Assembly (NCBI RefSeq): GCF_030388665.1
Contig: NZ_CP128846.1
Span: 6,832,501 to 6,896,500 of the forward strand
DNA: 64,000 nucleotides
Source of the DNA: Streptomyces flavofungini
GTDB taxonomy: Bacteria; Actinomycetota; Actinomycetes; Streptomycetales; Streptomycetaceae
Direction of reading: 5' to 3'
Numbering within the stretch: position 1 is the first letter of the stretch; every line of letters starts with the position of its first letter. The notes beneath the pieces were generated by a model. That model saw only the letters and a list, made by a program, of their open reading frames with translations, made no database searches and had not been told where the DNA came from. The translations under genes were made by a program, and so were the position numbers. Positions 1 through 11,240 of the stretch are shown one piece after another.

Positions 1-923
1 TCCGGGCCCAGCGTGAGGAGTTGTGAGTAGGCGACCACGGTGGACTCGACGGGCAGGGTGATGGTGACCCAGCCCCGCTCGTCGGGTTCGGCGTCCGCCA
101 GGGCCTCGTGGGCAGCGGCGCGGTTGGTGACGTAGGGGAGCTGCCGGGCGCCGTCGGGGGACAGGCGCAGGACGGCTTGGTCGCGCAGGATGGCGCGGGC
201 GAACTGGGCGGCACGCTCCTCCCAGAACCCGGGCAGGTCGAAGTCCTCGTCGCGCACGAAGCGGCTCTCGCCGTGGGGTTCGACGGAGGTGAAGCGGTCG
301 ATGCGGTAGACCCGGTAGGAGCCGGAGCCGGAGGTGGGATCGGAGCCGGAGGTGGGGTCGGGGACGCGGGCGCACAGGTACCAGACGCCGGCCTTCAGGA
401 CGAGGCCGTAGGGCTCCAGTTCGCGGGCGACCTCGGAGTCCTGGCGGCGGTAGCGGGCGATGAGGCGCCGGTCGTCCCACACGGCGTCAGCGACGGCGGG
501 CAGCAGGGCCGGGGCCGGGGTCTCCTTGAACCAGCCCGGGGCGTCCAGGTGGAAGCGCTGGGCGGCGCTCTGGGAGGCGTCGCGCAAAGAGGGGAGCAGA
601 GCGGCGGAGACCTTCAGGCGGGCTGCGGACGCGGCGTCCTCCAGGCCCATCTCGCGCAGCGCGCCCGGTACTCCGGACAGGAACAGGGCCTCGGCCTCGC
701 TGCGGGCGAGCCCCGTCAGGCGGGTCCGGTACCCCCCGATGAGGCGGTAGCCGCCCGTCCGGCCCCGGTCCGCGTACACCGGCACACCCGCCTCCGACAG
801 CGCCTGCGCGTCCCGCGTGATGGTGCGCTCCGAGACCTCCAGCTCCTCCGCGAGTTCGGCGGCGGTCATGGAGGCCCGCGACTGAAGCAGGAGCACCATC
901 TTGATGAGCCGGGCAGCACGCAT
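1..923 (-). CDS. WYL-domain transcriptional regulator (3' end beyond window)
   Basis: A DNA-binding regulator of the DeoR-HTH/WYL type, about 307 residues visible and cut by the left edge. The start is the ATG at 923. Residues about 5-60 form a winged helix-turn-helix (ASMTAAELAEELEVSERTI). The middle carries the WYL hallmark (GVWYLCARV near residue 175), followed by the start of the C-terminal WCX region. WYL domains usually sense a ligand or nucleic acid and gate DNA binding; the ligand here is unknown. A short direct repeat at about 322-357 gives a PTSGSDPTSGS loop just after the WYL motif. Family assignment is firm; target genes are not known. Confidence 0.88.
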   Translation of the reverse strand, partial: MRAARLIKMVLLLQSRASMTAAELAEELEVSERTITRDAQALSEAGVPVYADRGRTGGYRLIGGYRTRLTGLARSEAEALFLSGVPGALREMGLEDAASAARLKVSAALLPSLRDASQSAAQRFHLDAPGWFKETPAPALLPAVADAVWDDRRLIARYRRQDSEVARELEPYGLVLKAGVWYLCARVPDPTSGSDPTSGSGSYRVYRIDRFTSVEPHGESRFVRDEDFDLPGFWEERAAQFARAILRDQAVLRLSPDGARQLPYVTNRAAAHEALADAEPDERGWVTITLPVESTVVAYSQLLTLGP

Positions 924-1087
924 GCCCCCATGATGCCGCGCGCCCTCACGTGACGGCGCCCGGCACCGGGACTGAGGGGCTCGACCGGCGCAGCCCAGGG
1001 GGCGACCGGGGTCCGACAGCAGCGGGCGGGCGGGCGAACCGCCGCGGAGCGGCGGGGAAACGGCTGCCGCGGCGCCCACGCAAGAAC

Positions 1088-1114
1088 GGGGCCCCGTCAC
1101 CCTGACGGAGCCCC
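1088..1114 (-). terminator. Stem-loop terminator downstream of aceE
   Basis: A 12-bp near-perfect inverted repeat (GGGGCCCCGTCA / TGACGGAGCCCC, one mismatch) with a 3-nt loop, lying about 85 bp beyond the aceE stop. There is no U-tract, as is common for Streptomyces terminators. Confidence 0.6.
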
Positions 1115-1158
1115 ACCCTGCGCAATCCTGCGTACCCGAGCCGGAGGCTTCCCCCCGG

Positions 1159-1199
1159 TTACAGGCCGTACTTGGCCCGAGTCACAGGCCGTATTCGGC

Positions 1200-1223
<24 letters not shown>
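1159..1223 (-). repeat. Tandem triplication of the aceE 3' end
   Basis: The last codons of aceE (AKYGL-stop) recur twice immediately downstream. The unit CAGGCCGTAcTTGGCcCGAG (plus strand) is present at about 1201-1222 (the gene end), 1182-1199 (a diverged copy reading AEYGL-stop in frame after the real stop) and 1159-1181 (a nearly exact copy in another frame). They look like short tandem duplications over the stop codon. Confidence 0.75.
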
Positions 1224-3902
<2,679 letters not shown>

Positions 3903-4031
3903 GACGCCGCCTTCCTGAGTCGGACGGGGTGCCCGTGCCCGAGTCGGGCGGGGTCCCTAAACGGAAAGGGTCGGGGGTGCCCTTGGTCTTTGGCAGGACA
4001 GGGCGAGGACCCTGGTGAGGGCCCGTCGTCG

Positions 4032-4061
4032 ACTGTAAGCCCGCGATCGATGATCGATCAA
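4032..4061 (-). promoter_or_regulatory. Candidate aceE promoter with palindromic operator
   Basis: On the minus strand TTGATC (4056-4061) and TACAGT (4032-4037) are separated by 18 bp, a fair vegetative promoter. A perfect 7+1+7 palindrome GATCGAT-G-ATCGATC fills 4045-4059 between the boxes, where a bound repressor would block polymerase. The neighbouring GntR/FCD regulator is the obvious candidate binder (inference). Confidence 0.55.
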
Positions 4062-4230
4062 AGTCTTGAAGGGAAAACTTCCTCAGATCGACAAAAGTGG
4101 GCACAGGGTGCCGCTTCAGAGGGCACGGAGTGCCTTCAAATCGAAGGGTTTACGCAGGTGGGGCGACGTATGAGCAGTCGCACCGGAGAATGAGCGGGCC
4201 ATGGTCACAGTGCCCGTCCGGCCCCTGCCC

Positions 4231-4333
4231 GACGCCCGTGCGGCACAGGTCCGAGACGCCCGTGAGACACGGGTCCGGCGTCCGTGAGGCACGTGTCCGG
4301 CGCCCGTGAGACACGCGTCCGGCGCCCGTCAGG
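4231..4333 (-). repeat. Degenerate 22-24 bp tandem repeat at the 3' end of the gntR gene
   Basis: Four to five diverged copies of a unit resembling CGCCCGTGAGACACGCGTCCGG run from 4231 to the stop codon of the GntR-family gene at 4329-4331. The last unit includes the stop. It resembles the gene-end duplication seen after aceE. No coding use is evident. Confidence 0.7.
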
Positions 4334-4952
4334 CCCGGGGCGCGCAGCCGAGCACATGGGCCTTCACCAGCTCCGCGATCGCCGGGTCACGCCGACGGAA
4401 GGCCGAGACGAGAGCCTCGTGCTCCTCCGCGTACGACTGCTGGACCGTGCCGAGCCACCGGATGGACAGCGCCGTGAAGACCTCGATGCCGAGCCCCTCC
4501 CAGGTGTGCAGGAGCACGGAGTTGTGCGCGGCACGCACCAGCTCGCGGTGGAAGCCGACGGTGTGCCGCACCTGCCCGGTGCCGTCGGAGGCCCTGTCGG
4601 CCTCGTACAGCGCCGCGACATGGGGTTCGAGCGCCGAGCAGTCCTCGGCGAGCCGCTCGGCGGCCAGTTCGGCGGCGATGGCCTCAAGACCGGCCCGGAC
4701 GGGGTAGCTCTCCTCCAGGTCGGCGGCGGTCAAGTTCCGTACCCGTACGCCCTTGTTGGGCGCGGACTCGATCAGGCGGAGCGACTCCAGCTCCCGCAGC
4801 GCCTCCCGCACGGGCGTCTGGCTGACCTCAAGCTCGACGGCGATCCGGCGCTCCACGATCCGCTCGCCCGGCTTCCAGCGCCCGCTCACGATGCCTTCCA
4901 CGATGTGCTCGCGGATCTGTTCGCGCAGCGAGTGAACGACGGGCGCGGTCAT
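4329..4952 (-). CDS. GntR-family regulator, FCD (FadR) subfamily
   Basis: A 207-residue transcription factor. The N-terminal winged helix (residues 5-70: LREQIREHIVEGIVSG, then ELEVSQTPVREALRELE) is typical GntR. The C-terminal part is an all-helical FCD ligand domain with the expected acidic and histidine residues (AGLEAIAAELA, VGFHRELVRAAHN). FCD domains usually bind carboxylates, often with a metal. Lying between aceE and the E2 gene, it plausibly controls one or both (inference). It starts at the ATG at 4952, close behind GGAG. A possible TTGTCT/TATTTA promoter sits so near the start that the transcript may be almost leaderless. Confidence 0.92.
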   Translation of the reverse strand: MTAPVVHSLREQIREHIVEGIVSGRWKPGERIVERRIAVELEVSQTPVREALRELESLRLIESAPNKGVRVRNLTAADLEESYPVRAGLEAIAAELAAERLAEDCSALEPHVAALYEADRASDGTGQVRHTVGFHRELVRAAHNSVLLHTWEGLGIEVFTALSIRWLGTVQQSYAEEHEALVSAFRRRDPAIAELVKAHVLGCAPRA

Positions 4953-4997
4953 GGGGGCTCCTAAATACAGGGCAACGACCTCTAGACAATACGGCCG

Positions 4998-5029
4998 CGC
5001 CCCCGCCCGGAAACCTCCGGACGGGGGCG
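4998..5029 (-). terminator. Terminator after the E2 gene
   Basis: A 14-bp stem (CGCCCCCGCCCGGA / TCCGGACGGGGGCG, one mismatch) with an AACC loop, 42 bp beyond the E2 stop and upstream of the GntR gene. It should separate the two transcripts. Confidence 0.65.
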
Positions 5030-5070
5030 TACTCGCTGATGAGACGAGTGTTACAGCCGTATGCGGGCGA

Positions 5071-6879
5071 CTACAGGCCGAGCTCGACCTCGAACTCGCC
5101 GGCCTCCAGGATGGCCTTGACCGTCGTCAGGTAGCGGGCGGCGTCGGCGCCGTCCACCAGACGGTGGTCGTAGGAGAGCGTCACGTACGTCATGTCCCGC
5201 ACCGCGATGGTCTCGCCGAGGTCGGGGTGGTTGATGACGACCGGGCGCTTGACGGTGGCGCCGATGCCCAGGATGCCGACCTGGTTCGGGGGCACGATGA
5301 TCGTGTCGAACAGGGCGCCGCGCGAGCCGGTGTTGGAGATGGTGAAGGTCGCACCGGACAGCTCGTCCGGCGTGATCTTGCTCGCCCGGACCTTGTTGGC
5401 CAGGTCGGCGGTCGCCTTGGCGATGCCGGCCAGGTTCAGGTCACCGGCGCCCTTGATGACCGGCGTCATCAGACCCTTCTCGGAGTCCACGGCGATGCCG
5501 ATGTTCTCCGAGTCGAAGTACGTGATGGTGCCCTCGTCCTCGTTGATGCGGGCGTTGACGACCGGGTGGGCCTTCAGCGCCTGCGCCGCCGCCTTGACGA
5601 AGAACGGCATCGGGGACAGCTTGACGCCCTCACGGGCGGCGAAGGAGTCCTTGGCCTTGGCACGGAGCTTCATCAGCTTCGTGATGTCGACCTCGACGAC
5701 GCTGGAGAGCTGCGCCTGGCCGTGCAGCGCCTTCATCATGTTGTCGCCGATGACCTTGCGCATGCGGGTCATCTTGACCGTCTGGCCGCGCAGCGGGGAC
5801 GCCTCGATGACCGGGGCCTTCGACGCGGACGCCGGAGCGGCGGCAGGGGCGGCGGCCGGAGCCGGAGCCGCGGCCTTCGCGGCCTCGGCGGCGGCGAGCA
5901 CGTCCTGCTTGCGGATGCGGCCACCGACGCCGCTGCCCTTGACCGAGCCCAGGTCGACGCCGTTCTCCGAGGCGAGCTTGCGCACCAGCGGGGTGACGTA
6001 CGCGCCGTCGTCGGCCGGGGTGACCGGGGCGGGGGCGGCGGGGGCGGCGGGCTGCGCCGGAGCGGCCGGGGCCGCGGGCTGCGCCGGCGCCGGGGCGGCA
6101 GCGGCGGGCTGCGCGGGGGCGGCCGGAGCAGCGGGGGCGGCCGGAGCAGCCGGCGCGGCGGGGGCCGCGGGAGCCGCGGGGGCGGCCGGAGCCGGAGGGG
6201 CGGCCGGAGCCTCGGCGGGAGCGGCCGGGGCGGCAGCCGGAGCGGCGGCGGGCGCCGCACCCGGCGCACCGATGACGGCGAGCTTGGCGCCGACCTCGGC
6301 GGTCTCGTCCTCACCGACGACGATCTCGAGCAGCACGCCCGCGACCGGCGACGGAATCTCGGTGTCGACCTTGTCCGTGGAGACCTCGAGGAGGGGCTCG
6401 TCGGCCGAGACCTCCTCGCCGACCTCCTTCAGCCAGCGGGTGACGGTGCCCTCGGTGACGGACTCGCCGAGCGCGGGCAGGGTGACCTCGGTGCCCTCGG
6501 CGGCACCGCCGGCCGGGGCGGCGGACGCCTCGGCGGGGGCGGCGGCCGGAGCGGCCGGGGCCTCGGCCGCGGGGGCCGGGGCGGGCTCGGCGGCGGGAGC
6601 GGGCTCGGCGGCGGGGGCCGGGGCCTCGGCAGGCGCGCCGGACCCGTCGTCGATGACGGCCAGCTCGGCGCCGACCTCGACGGTCTCGTCCTCGGCGACC
6701 TTGATGGAGGCGAGCACGCCGGCGGCGGGGGAGGGGATCTCGGTGTCGACCTTGTCGGTCGAGACCTCGAGCAGCGGCTCGTCGGCCTCGACGCGCTCGC
6801 CCTCGGCCTTCAGCCAGCGGGTGACAGTGCCTTCAGTGACGCTCTCACCGAGCGCCGGAAGGGTTACGGAAACCGACAT
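5071..6879 (-). CDS. sucB: Dihydrolipoamide acyltransferase (E2), 2-oxoglutarate dehydrogenase type
   Basis: The 602-residue E2 core of a 2-oxoacid dehydrogenase complex, carrying acyl groups on swinging lipoyl arms to CoA. It has two nearly identical lipoyl domains (1-75 and 132-205), each with the acceptor lysine in STDKVDTE (K43, K170). These are joined by Pro/Ala-rich linkers (about 80-128 and 210-290). An E3/E1-binding domain ([17 protein letters not shown], about 297-335) precedes the catalytic domain, which ends in [15 protein letters not shown] (His about 572). In Actinobacteria this E2 type is reported to serve both PDH and ODH complexes. RBS AAGGAG lies 10 nt before the ATG at 6879. 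Lpd is 60 bp upstream, so E3-E2 form an operon. Confidence 0.95.
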   Translation of the reverse strand: MSVSVTLPALGESVTEGTVTRWLKAEGERVEADEPLLEVSTDKVDTEIPSPAAGVLASIKVAEDETVEVGAELAVIDDGSGAPAEAPAPAAEPAPAAEPAPAPAAEAPAAPAAAPAEASAAPAGGAAEGTEVTLPALGESVTEGTVTRWLKEVGEEVSADEPLLEVSTDKVDTEIPSPVAGVLLEIVVGEDETAEVGAKLAVIGAPGAAPAAAPAAAPAAPAEAPAAPPAPAAPAAPAAPAAPAAPAAPAAPAAPAQPAAAAPAPAQPAAPAAPAQPAAPAAPAPVTPADDGAYVTPLVRKLASENGVDLGSVKGSGVGGRIRKQDVLAAAEAAKAAAPAPAAAPAAAPASASKAPVIEASPLRGQTVKMTRMRKVIGDNMMKALHGQAQLSSVVEVDITKLMKLRAKAKDSFAAREGVKLSPMPFFVKAAAQALKAHPVVNARINEDEGTITYFDSENIGIAVDSEKGLMTPVIKGAGDLNLAGIAKATADLANKVRASKITPDELSGATFTISNTGSRGALFDTIIVPPNQVGILGIGATVKRPVVINHPDLGETIAVRDMTYVTLSYDHRLVDGADAARYLTTVKAILEAGEFEVELGL

Positions 6880-6939
6880 GGTTTCTGTTGCTCCTTAACT
6901 ACGTACGTATGTGGTCGTCGCGCCCGTGTGACTGAAGGC

Positions 6940-8328
6940 TCAGTCGTGGGAGTGCAGCGGCTTGCCGGCGAGGGCGAGATGGGCCTCGCCGAGCGCCTCG
7001 TTCTGCGTCGGGTGGGCGTGGATGAGCTGGGCCACCTCGGCGGGCAGCGCTTCCCAGTTGTAGACCAGCTGGGCCTCGCCCACCTGCTCACCCATGCGGT
7101 CGCCGACCATGTGGACGCCGACCACGGCACCGTCCTTGACCTGGACGAGCTTGATCTCGCCCGCGGTCTTGAGGATCTTGCTCTTGCCGTTGCCCGCGAG
7201 GTTGTACTTCAGAGCGACGACCTTGTCCGCGCCGTAGACCTCCTTGGCCTTGGCCTCGGTGATGCCCACGGAGGCGACCTCGGGGTGGCAGTACGTCACC
7301 CGGGGCACGCCGTCGTAGTCGATCGGGACGGTCTTGAGACCGGCCAGACGCTCCGCCACCAGGATGCCCTCGGCGAAGCCGACGTGCGCGAGCTGGAGCG
7401 TCGGGACCAGGTCGCCGACGGCCGAGATCGTCGGCACGTTCGTCTGCATGTACTCGTCGACCAGGACGTAGCCGCGGTCCATCGCGACGCCCTGCTCCTC
7501 GTACCCGAGGCCCTGCGAGACCGGGCCGCGGCCGATCGCGACGAGCAGCACCTCGGCCTCGAAGGTCTTGCCGTCGGCGAGGGTGACGCGCACGCCGCTC
7601 TCGGTGTACTCGGCCTTGTCGAAGAAGGTGCCGAGGTTGAACTTGATGCCGCGCTTGCGGAAGGCGCGCTCAAGAAGCTTGGAGCTGTTCTCGTCCTCGA
7701 CCGGCACCAGGTGCTTGAGGCCCTCGATGACCGTGACGTCGGTGCCGAAGGACTTCCAGGCGGAGGCGAACTCGACGCCGATGACGCCGCCGCCGAGGAT
7801 GATCGCCGACTCCGGGACGCGGTCGAGGACCAGCGCGTGGTCGGAGGAGATGATGCGGTTGCCGTCGATCTCCAGGCCGGGCAGGGACTTCGGCACGGAG
7901 CCGGTCGCCAGCAGGATGTGGCGGCCCTGGATGCGCTGGCCGTTCACGTCCACGGAGGTCGGGGACGACAGGCGGCCCTCGCCCTCGATGTAGGTGACCT
8001 TGCGGGAGGCGACCAGGCCCTGCAGGCCCTTGTACAGGCCGGCGATCACGTCGTCCTTGTACTTGTGGACGCCCTTGATGTCGATGCCCTCGAAGGTGGC
8101 CTTGACGCCGAACTGGGCGGCCTCGCGCGCCTGGTCGGCGATCTCGCCGGCGTGCAGCAGCGCCTTCGTGGGGATGCAGCCGTTGTGCAGGCAGGTGCCG
8201 CCGAGCTTGTTCTTCTCGATCAGTGCGACGTCGAGACCCAGCTGCGAGGCGCGCAGGGCCGCGGCGTAACCGCCACTTCCACCGCCGAGGATCACTAGGT
8301 CGAAAACGGTGCTGGCGTCGTTCGCCAC
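6940..8328 (-). CDS. lpdA: Dihydrolipoyl dehydrogenase (E3)
   Basis: FAD- and NAD-dependent E3, 462 aa, reoxidising dihydrolipoamide. Seen: N-terminal dinucleotide fold GGGSGGYAAA, redox disulfide GGTCLHNGC (C46/C51), NAD fold ILGGGVIGVEF, and the C-terminal HPTQNE dyad (His about 439). I chose the GTG at 8328 (MANDAST...). It has GGAGG 8 nt upstream, whereas the upstream in-frame ATG at 8346 overlaps that RBS. It precedes the E2 gene by 60 bp on the same strand. Confidence 0.96.
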   Translation of the reverse strand: MANDASTVFDLVILGGGSGGYAAALRASQLGLDVALIEKNKLGGTCLHNGCIPTKALLHAGEIADQAREAAQFGVKATFEGIDIKGVHKYKDDVIAGLYKGLQGLVASRKVTYIEGEGRLSSPTSVDVNGQRIQGRHILLATGSVPKSLPGLEIDGNRIISSDHALVLDRVPESAIILGGGVIGVEFASAWKSFGTDVTVIEGLKHLVPVEDENSSKLLERAFRKRGIKFNLGTFFDKAEYTESGVRVTLADGKTFEAEVLLVAIGRGPVSQGLGYEEQGVAMDRGYVLVDEYMQTNVPTISAVGDLVPTLQLAHVGFAEGILVAERLAGLKTVPIDYDGVPRVTYCHPEVASVGITEAKAKEVYGADKVVALKYNLAGNGKSKILKTAGEIKLVQVKDGAVVGVHMVGDRMGEQVGEAQLVYNWEALPAEVAQLIHAHPTQNEALGEAHLALAGKPLHSHD

Positions 8329-8665
8329 GTCACGTCCTCCATGCATGTGCGCCGTGCGCCGGACCCCTGTCTAGCCGGGGACGACCGGTCGGTCGGCTGG
8401 TATACGGCCGCTCTTCTTCGGCCCTGTGGTGGGGGCCCTGTCCTGCCGAGAACCCATCTTCGCACTTGTCGGCGACAGGCGGGACGCCGGGCCGGGCGAT
8501 GGGACGGCCGATCGCCCGTCGAGAGGGTCAGGACCACGTGTGGACACGCGGATTTCATTCACAGCGAAATCCGTACGTCCTTGCGTACGCGCATCGGACA
8601 TCGTCCCGCGCGCACTCATGGGTATGGCCCCGGAGCCGAGGCTTCCGGGGCCGTACCCAGCGGAA
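8329..8665. other. Intergenic region between pepA and lpdA
   Basis: 337 bp without a gene. It holds the pepA terminator (8621-8657) and a second hairpin CGGATTTC/GAAATCCG (8549-8573, 9-nt loop). Next to this is a CGTACG-rich imperfect repeat (8573-8590), and a GACCGGTC-GGTC cluster lies near 8388-8398, about 60 bp upstream of the lpdA start. The lpdA promoter must lie here; no box pair is convincing. Confidence 0.5.
8621..8657 (-). terminator. pepA terminator
   Basis: A 14-bp stem GGTATGGCCCCGGA / TCCGGGGCCGTACC with one wobble pair and a 9-nt loop, starting 9 bp beyond the pepA stop codon. Confidence 0.75.
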
Positions 8666-10228
8666 TCAGCCGAGGTCGCCCGCGGCGGTGCGCTCGGCGA
8701 GGCGCACCAGGGTGCGGACGGCGGAGCCGGTGCCGCCCTTCGGGGTGTAGCCGAAGGGAGCGGCCTCGTTGTAGGCGGGGCCCGCGATGTCCAGGTGGGC
8801 CCAGGTGATGCCCTCGCCGACGAACTCCCGCAGGAAGAGTCCGGCGACCAGGCCGCCGCCCATGCGCTCGCCCATGTTGGCGATGTCGGCGGTGGGGGAG
8901 TCCATGCCCTTGAGCAGGTGCTCCGGCAGCGGCATCGGCCAGGAGGGCTCGCCGACCTCCTCCGCGATCTCGTGCACCGAGGTCCGGAAGGCGTCGTCGT
9001 TGGCCATGATGCCGAAGGTGCGGCCGCCCAGGGCCATCATCATGGCGCCGGTCAGGGTCGCCACGTCGACGATCGCGTCGGGCTTGTCCTCGGAGGCCTT
9101 GGCGATGGCGTCGGCCAGGACCAGGCGGCCCTCGGCGTCGGTGTTGAGCACCTCGACGGTCTTGCCGCTGTACATCCGCAGGACGTCGCCGGGTCGGGTG
9201 GCGGAGCCGGACGGCATGTTCTCGGCGAGCGCGAGCCAGCCGGTGACGTTGACCTCCAGACCCAGGCGGGCGGCGGCGATCACGGCCGCGAACACGGCGG
9301 CGGCGCCGCTCATGTCGCACTTCATGGTCTCGTTGTGCCCGGCGGGCTTCAGCGAGATGCCGCCCGAGTCGTACGTGATGCCCTTGCCGATGAAGGCGAG
9401 GTGCTTCTTCGCCTTCGACGAGGTGTAGGAGAGCTTCACGAGGCGCGGCGGGGCGTCCGAGCCCACGCCGACGCCGAGGATGCCGCCGAAGCCGCCCTTG
9501 GCGAGCGCCTTCTCGTCCAGGACCTGGATCTTGACGCCGTGCTCCTTGGCGGCGGCGGTGGCGACCGCCGCGAAGGCCTCCGGGTTCAGGTCGTTCGGCG
9601 GGGTGTTGATCAGGTCACGGGCGCGGTTGAGCTCCTCGGTGACGGCGGTCGCGCGCTCCACGGCGGCCTTGTGGGCCTTGTCGCGCGGCTTGGCGCCGAG
9701 CAGGGCGACCTCGGCGAGCGGCGCCTTGGCGCCCTTGTTGTCGTCCGCCTTGCCCTTGCCCTTGCCCTTGGCGGCCTTGGTGTCCTTGCCGTTGCCCTTG
9801 TAGGCGTCGAAGGAGTAGGCGCCGAGCAGCGCGCCCTCCGCGACGGCGCCCGTGTCGGCCGCGTCGGCGATCGGCAGGGCGAAGCCCGCCTTCTTGGTGC
9901 CCGCGAGGGCACGGGCGGCGGCGCCGGCCGCGCGACGCAGGGCGTCGGCGTCGTACGCCGAGTCCTTCTCGGGGACCGCGCCGAGGCCGACTGCCAGGAC
10001 GACCGGCGCCTTGAAGCCGGACGGCGCGGGCAGCTTCGTCACCTCGCCCTCGCCGCCGGAGGCGCCGAGGGTCTCCAGGACGGACGCGAGCTTGCCGTCG
10101 TACGCCTTGTCCACGGACTCGGCGCCAAGAGCCACGACCGGCCCCTTGGCGCCCTTCGCGACACCGACGACGATCGCGTCGGCACGCAGGCCGGACGCGG
10201 CGGCGGTGCTGAGAGTCAGAGCAGTCAC
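8666..10228 (-). CDS. pepA: Leucyl aminopeptidase (M17)
   Basis: A cytoplasmic di-metal aminopeptidase, 520 aa, removing N-terminal residues from peptides. The C-terminal catalytic domain shows the metal/lysine motif GKGITYDSGG and the M17 signature NTDAEGR; both metal-ligand sets look intact. The N-terminal half is the less conserved macro-like domain and carries a Lys/Gly-rich insertion (KGNGKDTKAAKGKGKGKA, about residue 145) that is unusual in base composition. It starts at the GTG at 10228 with AGAGGGA upstream. cobS ends 102 bp upstream on the same strand, with a weak hairpin in between, so co-transcription is uncertain. Confidence 0.95.
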   Translation of the reverse strand: MTALTLSTAAASGLRADAIVVGVAKGAKGPVVALGAESVDKAYDGKLASVLETLGASGGEGEVTKLPAPSGFKAPVVLAVGLGAVPEKDSAYDADALRRAAGAAARALAGTKKAGFALPIADAADTGAVAEGALLGAYSFDAYKGNGKDTKAAKGKGKGKADDNKGAKAPLAEVALLGAKPRDKAHKAAVERATAVTEELNRARDLINTPPNDLNPEAFAAVATAAAKEHGVKIQVLDEKALAKGGFGGILGVGVGSDAPPRLVKLSYTSSKAKKHLAFIGKGITYDSGGISLKPAGHNETMKCDMSGAAAVFAAVIAAARLGLEVNVTGWLALAENMPSGSATRPGDVLRMYSGKTVEVLNTDAEGRLVLADAIAKASEDKPDAIVDVATLTGAMMMALGGRTFGIMANDDAFRTSVHEIAEEVGEPSWPMPLPEHLLKGMDSPTADIANMGERMGGGLVAGLFLREFVGEGITWAHLDIAGPAYNEAAPFGYTPKGGTGSAVRTLVRLAERTAAGDLG

Positions 10229-10250
10229 GGTGCTGAAGTCCCTCTTTCAT

Positions 10251-10315
10251 AGGAGGTTTCGATGAAGTCTTGCGGGCTTTTGGGTGGTAAGCCCGTCGCG
10301 AGCCTACGCCCGTAA
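10251..10315 (+). other. Possible micro-ORF with perfect Shine-Dalgarno
   Basis: AGGAGG (10251-10256) lies 5 nt before ATG at 10262, opening a 17-codon frame (MKSCGLLGGKPVASLRP) to TAA at 10313. Codon use is not Streptomyces-like (TCT, CTT, TTG, GGT, CTA). It also spans a 7-bp hairpin CGGGCTT/AAGCCCG, so it may be chance. It lies antisense to the cobS-pepA spacer. Confidence 0.2.
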
Positions 10316-10330
10316 GTGTTGCGGTGCGCC

Positions 10331-11125
10331 TCACTGTGCGTGTTGGCCGAGGGCGAGCACAAGGAGGACGGTGGTGACGGTGGTTTCGGCGAGTCCTCCG
10401 AAGACATCGCCGGTGACGCCGCCGAAGCGCCGCACACAGTGCCGCAGGAGCAGCCCGGCGGCGGCGCAGCCGACCACGACGGCGGCCGCGTTGTGCGCGA
10501 TCGCGGGCGCCCCGCCCGGCACTCCCGCCACGCCCGCCGCAGCCGTGGTGGCGGCGAGGACGGCCACCGCCGCGGGCGTGGGGACGGTCTCGGCGACGGC
10601 GGCGCCCAGGCCCTCGGGGCGGGCCGCGGGGACGCCGGTGCGGGCGGCCAGGGTGAGGGCGAGGCGGGCCGCGGTGGCGGCGACGACGGTGGCGGTCGCG
10701 CCGTGCGCCCAGCTCTCGTCGTACAGCTCGGCGAGTGCCGCGACCTGGGCGAGCAGCGTCAGGACGAGGGTGATGACGCCGAACGGGCCGATGTCGGACC
10801 GCTTCATGACGCGCAGCGCGTCCTCGGCCGCCTTGCCGCTGCCGAGCCCGTCGGCGGTGTCGGCGAGGCCGTCCAGGTGCAGCCCCCGGGTGGCCGCCGC
10901 GGGCACGGCGACGGCGGCGACGGACGCGAGCAGCGGGCTCGCGCCGAGGGCCAGCAGGGCCGACCCCGCGGCGGCCGCGCCGAGCCCCACGACCAGGCCC
11001 GCGAGCGGGGCGCACAGCATGCCCGCGCGGGCGGCGTCCCGGTCCCACCTGCGGACGTGGACGGGGATCACGGTGAGCGTCCCGAAGGCGAACCGGAGGC
11101 CGTCGGCGGGGGTGGGTCTGGGCAT
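10331..11125 (-). CDS. cobS: Adenosylcobinamide-GDP ribazoletransferase
   Basis: A membrane enzyme of late cobalamin synthesis, 264 aa, joining AdoCbi-GDP to alpha-ribazole (phosphate). Recognised from FAFGTLTVIPV at the N terminus and the conserved GLHLDGLADTADGL acidic motif (about 82-95), followed by MKRSDIGPFGV. Multiple hydrophobic helices span the rest. Its partners cobT and cobU lie 3.4 and 6 kb away on the same strand. No cobalamin riboswitch is visible nearby. It starts at the ATG at 11125. Confidence 0.95.
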   Translation of the reverse strand: MPRPTPADGLRFAFGTLTVIPVHVRRWDRDAARAGMLCAPLAGLVVGLGAAAAGSALLALGASPLLASVAAVAVPAAATRGLHLDGLADTADGLGSGKAAEDALRVMKRSDIGPFGVITLVLTLLAQVAALAELYDESWAHGATATVVAATAARLALTLAARTGVPAARPEGLGAAVAETVPTPAAVAVLAATTAAAGVAGVPGGAPAIAHNAAAVVVGCAAAGLLLRHCVRRFGGVTGDVFGGLAETTVTTVLLVLALGQHAQ

Positions 11126-11240
11126 TCGGCGAGGTTACCCGGGGCGCTCGCGCCCGGCAGGGGCGGGCGGGGGCGCCCCGCGACACCACCGGCAGCCGCT
11201 CCCGCCTGCGAAAGCGGCAGGCGAACCGGAAGATGGGCCC

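Noticed and set aside
4231..4333. Tandem repeat considered as a CRISPR array
   Set aside because: Units are contiguous without unique spacers, diverged, and no cas genes are present.
4951..8298. Open frame of over 1,100 codons on the plus strand
   Set aside because: It lies antisense to the E2 and lpdA genes, which are complete and conserved; composition is that of a shadow frame.
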